Source: Symbiodinium natans (Eukaryota; Sar; Dinophyceae; Suessiales; Symbiodiniaceae). From it: 15,000 nucleotides of DNA. Every line of letters begins with the position of its first letter. Positions within the stretch are counted from its first letter, which is position 1. This document shows positions 14,280 through 15,000 of the stretch, in pieces. Both the position numbers and the translations under genes were made by a program. The stretch covers positions 80,001 through 95,000 of the forward strand of contig CAJNDS010002676.1 in the NCBI GenBank assembly GCA_905221605.1. The letters run 5' to 3'. The notes below the pieces were generated by a model that had not been told where the DNA came from, ran no database searches, and saw only the letters and a list, made by a program, of their open reading frames with translations.

Positions 14280-14330
14280 GGTTTAGGGCTTAGGGTTTAG
14301 GGTTAACGGTTTAAGGCTTAGGCTTTCGGG
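14280..14330 (+). repeat. Decayed TTTAGGG patch
   Basis: Followed by GGGTATATAAGGG at 14336-14347, matching the TATATAAGG motif at 3825-3848. Confidence 0.7.
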
Positions 14331-14425
14331 CTTAGGGGTATATAAGGGTTCCCCAATTCACGCTGCCCACAGGAAACATAAGCACTGATGTCTTATAGGC
14401 AGAAAATAGGCGAGGTTCAGCTCTG

Positions 14426-14614
14426 CTATTCTGAAAACCTATATGGTCGCTTCTCTAAAGTACAGTCCCTTTTGGGGTCCGTACTTGCTATAAGGCCCTG
14501 AACCCTAAACCCCAAACCCTTAACCCTTAACCCTAAACCCGAAACCCTAAACACCAGAAAGGGACCACAATTTCGAGAACTAAACATGTACGTCAATACA
14601 CCTTCTATGGCCAT
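14426..14614 (-). CDS. Short ORF with an in-frame repeat-filled mini-intron (low confidence)
   Basis: ATG at 14614-14612 reads MAIEGVLTYMFSSRNCGPFL to a GTGTTT donor. After about 70 nt of telomere-like sequence, TTCAG|GGC resumes in phase 0 with GLIASTDPKRDCTLEKRPYR...E and TAG at 14426. The repeat is open too, so it may simply be read through. Function is unknown. Confidence 0.22.
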   Translation of the reverse strand: MAIEGVLTYMFSSRNCGPFLVFRVSGLGLRVKGLGFRVQGLIASTDPKRDCTLEKRPYRFSE

Positions 14615-14715
14615 GTGAAGCCTAAGCCCTGTAGTGAAAGTCCAAGAAGAACCTTGGCATCAACCCCTAAACCCTAAACCCTAAACCCGAAACCAAGAAC
14701 CCTAAACCCTACACC
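14500..14715 (-). repeat. Two CCCTAAA patches
   Basis: 14500-14551 and 14664-14713. 14716-14840 after them is GC-rich and unassigned. Confidence 0.8.
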
Positions 14716-14840
14716 CAACAAGAACCGAAGAAGGAGTCTGGAGTCTAGGGTCCCCGTAGTTGGGGTCGAAGGGCGCGCGCGAGGCTTTGACGAAGGGCTA
14801 CGAAGAGTTGAGGCAAATCCGAAGAGTGCCCTTTTCGTCG

Positions 14841-14978
14841 GGTCTAGGGTTTAAAGGGTCTAAAGGGTTTAAAGGGTTGTAAGGGCTTAAAAGGGTTTAA
14901 AGGGTTCAAAGGGTTTCAAGGGTTTCAAGGAATTAACGGGTTAAAAGGGGTTTAGGGTTTGGGGTTTAGGTTTTATTG
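14841..14978 (+). repeat. 9-bp GGGTTTAAA array
   Basis: About nine units of GGGTTTAAA and close variants, then TTTAGGG/TTTGGGG. Confidence 0.85.
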
Positions 14979-15000
14979 CGGCAGCGCCTCCTCGGTAAGC

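Noticed and set aside
1-15000. Window as a true chromosome end
   Set aside because: Arrays are short, in both orientations, interspersed with unique DNA and exons. A terminal telomere would be one long uniform tract in one orientation.

Overview
The window is nuclear DNA from a eukaryote with Arabidopsis-type telomere repeats. About fifty patches of TTTAGGG (or its complement CCCTAAA) and degenerate relatives are scattered through all 15 kb in both orientations, separated by 50-600 bp of unique sequence. There is no bacterial gene organisation, no tRNA or rRNA, and no CRISPR array. Nearly all long open frames are translations of the repeats themselves (GFRV- or LNPKP-type peptides) and are not genes.

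The clearest content is the 5' part of a split gene on the minus strand at 4374-351. Five short exons (42-67 nt, or 74 nt if the first is longer) join in phase into 84 codons. They encode the N-terminus of phosphoacetylglucosamine mutase (PGM3/AGM1/PCM1 family), including the YGTAGFR motif, the active-site serine loop TASHNP and the following DNGVK. The gene runs out of the window at position 1. All four internal introns, and the fifth that leaves the window, begin with GC instead of GT, and most acceptors are AG|G. That splice grammar, TTTAGGG repeats and tiny exons in repeat-filled introns together suggest a dinoflagellate (Symbiodiniaceae-like). This is an inference; no search was run.

The telomere-like arrays are not randomly placed around these exons. 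Nine of ten exon flanks follow one rule: CCCTAAA to the left and TTTAGGG to the right on the + strand. In the pre-mRNA, introns therefore tend to start with (TTTAGGG)n and end with (CCCTAAA)n, so their two ends are complementary. The same C-unique-G arrangement recurs at about ten other spacers and marks candidate exons at 5003-5104, 7848-7884, 8571-8645, 11153-11266 and 13654-13709.

A second probable minus-strand gene fragment lies at 12612-12234: three exons whose phases agree, product unrecognised, possibly ending at a TGA at 12234. Other regions: 5864-5993 is a GA-rich microsatellite; 6600-6760 is a telomere-like array bracketed by poly-G tracts; 6948-7610 is a repeat-free AT-rich block with a 72-bp duplication and palindromes; 9640-9840 is CAGA/CA microsatellite; 10130-10530 is AT-rich with (GTAT)n. 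Several 100-150 bp foldback (MITE-like) elements occur, two of which belong to one family (35-150 and 8946-9092).
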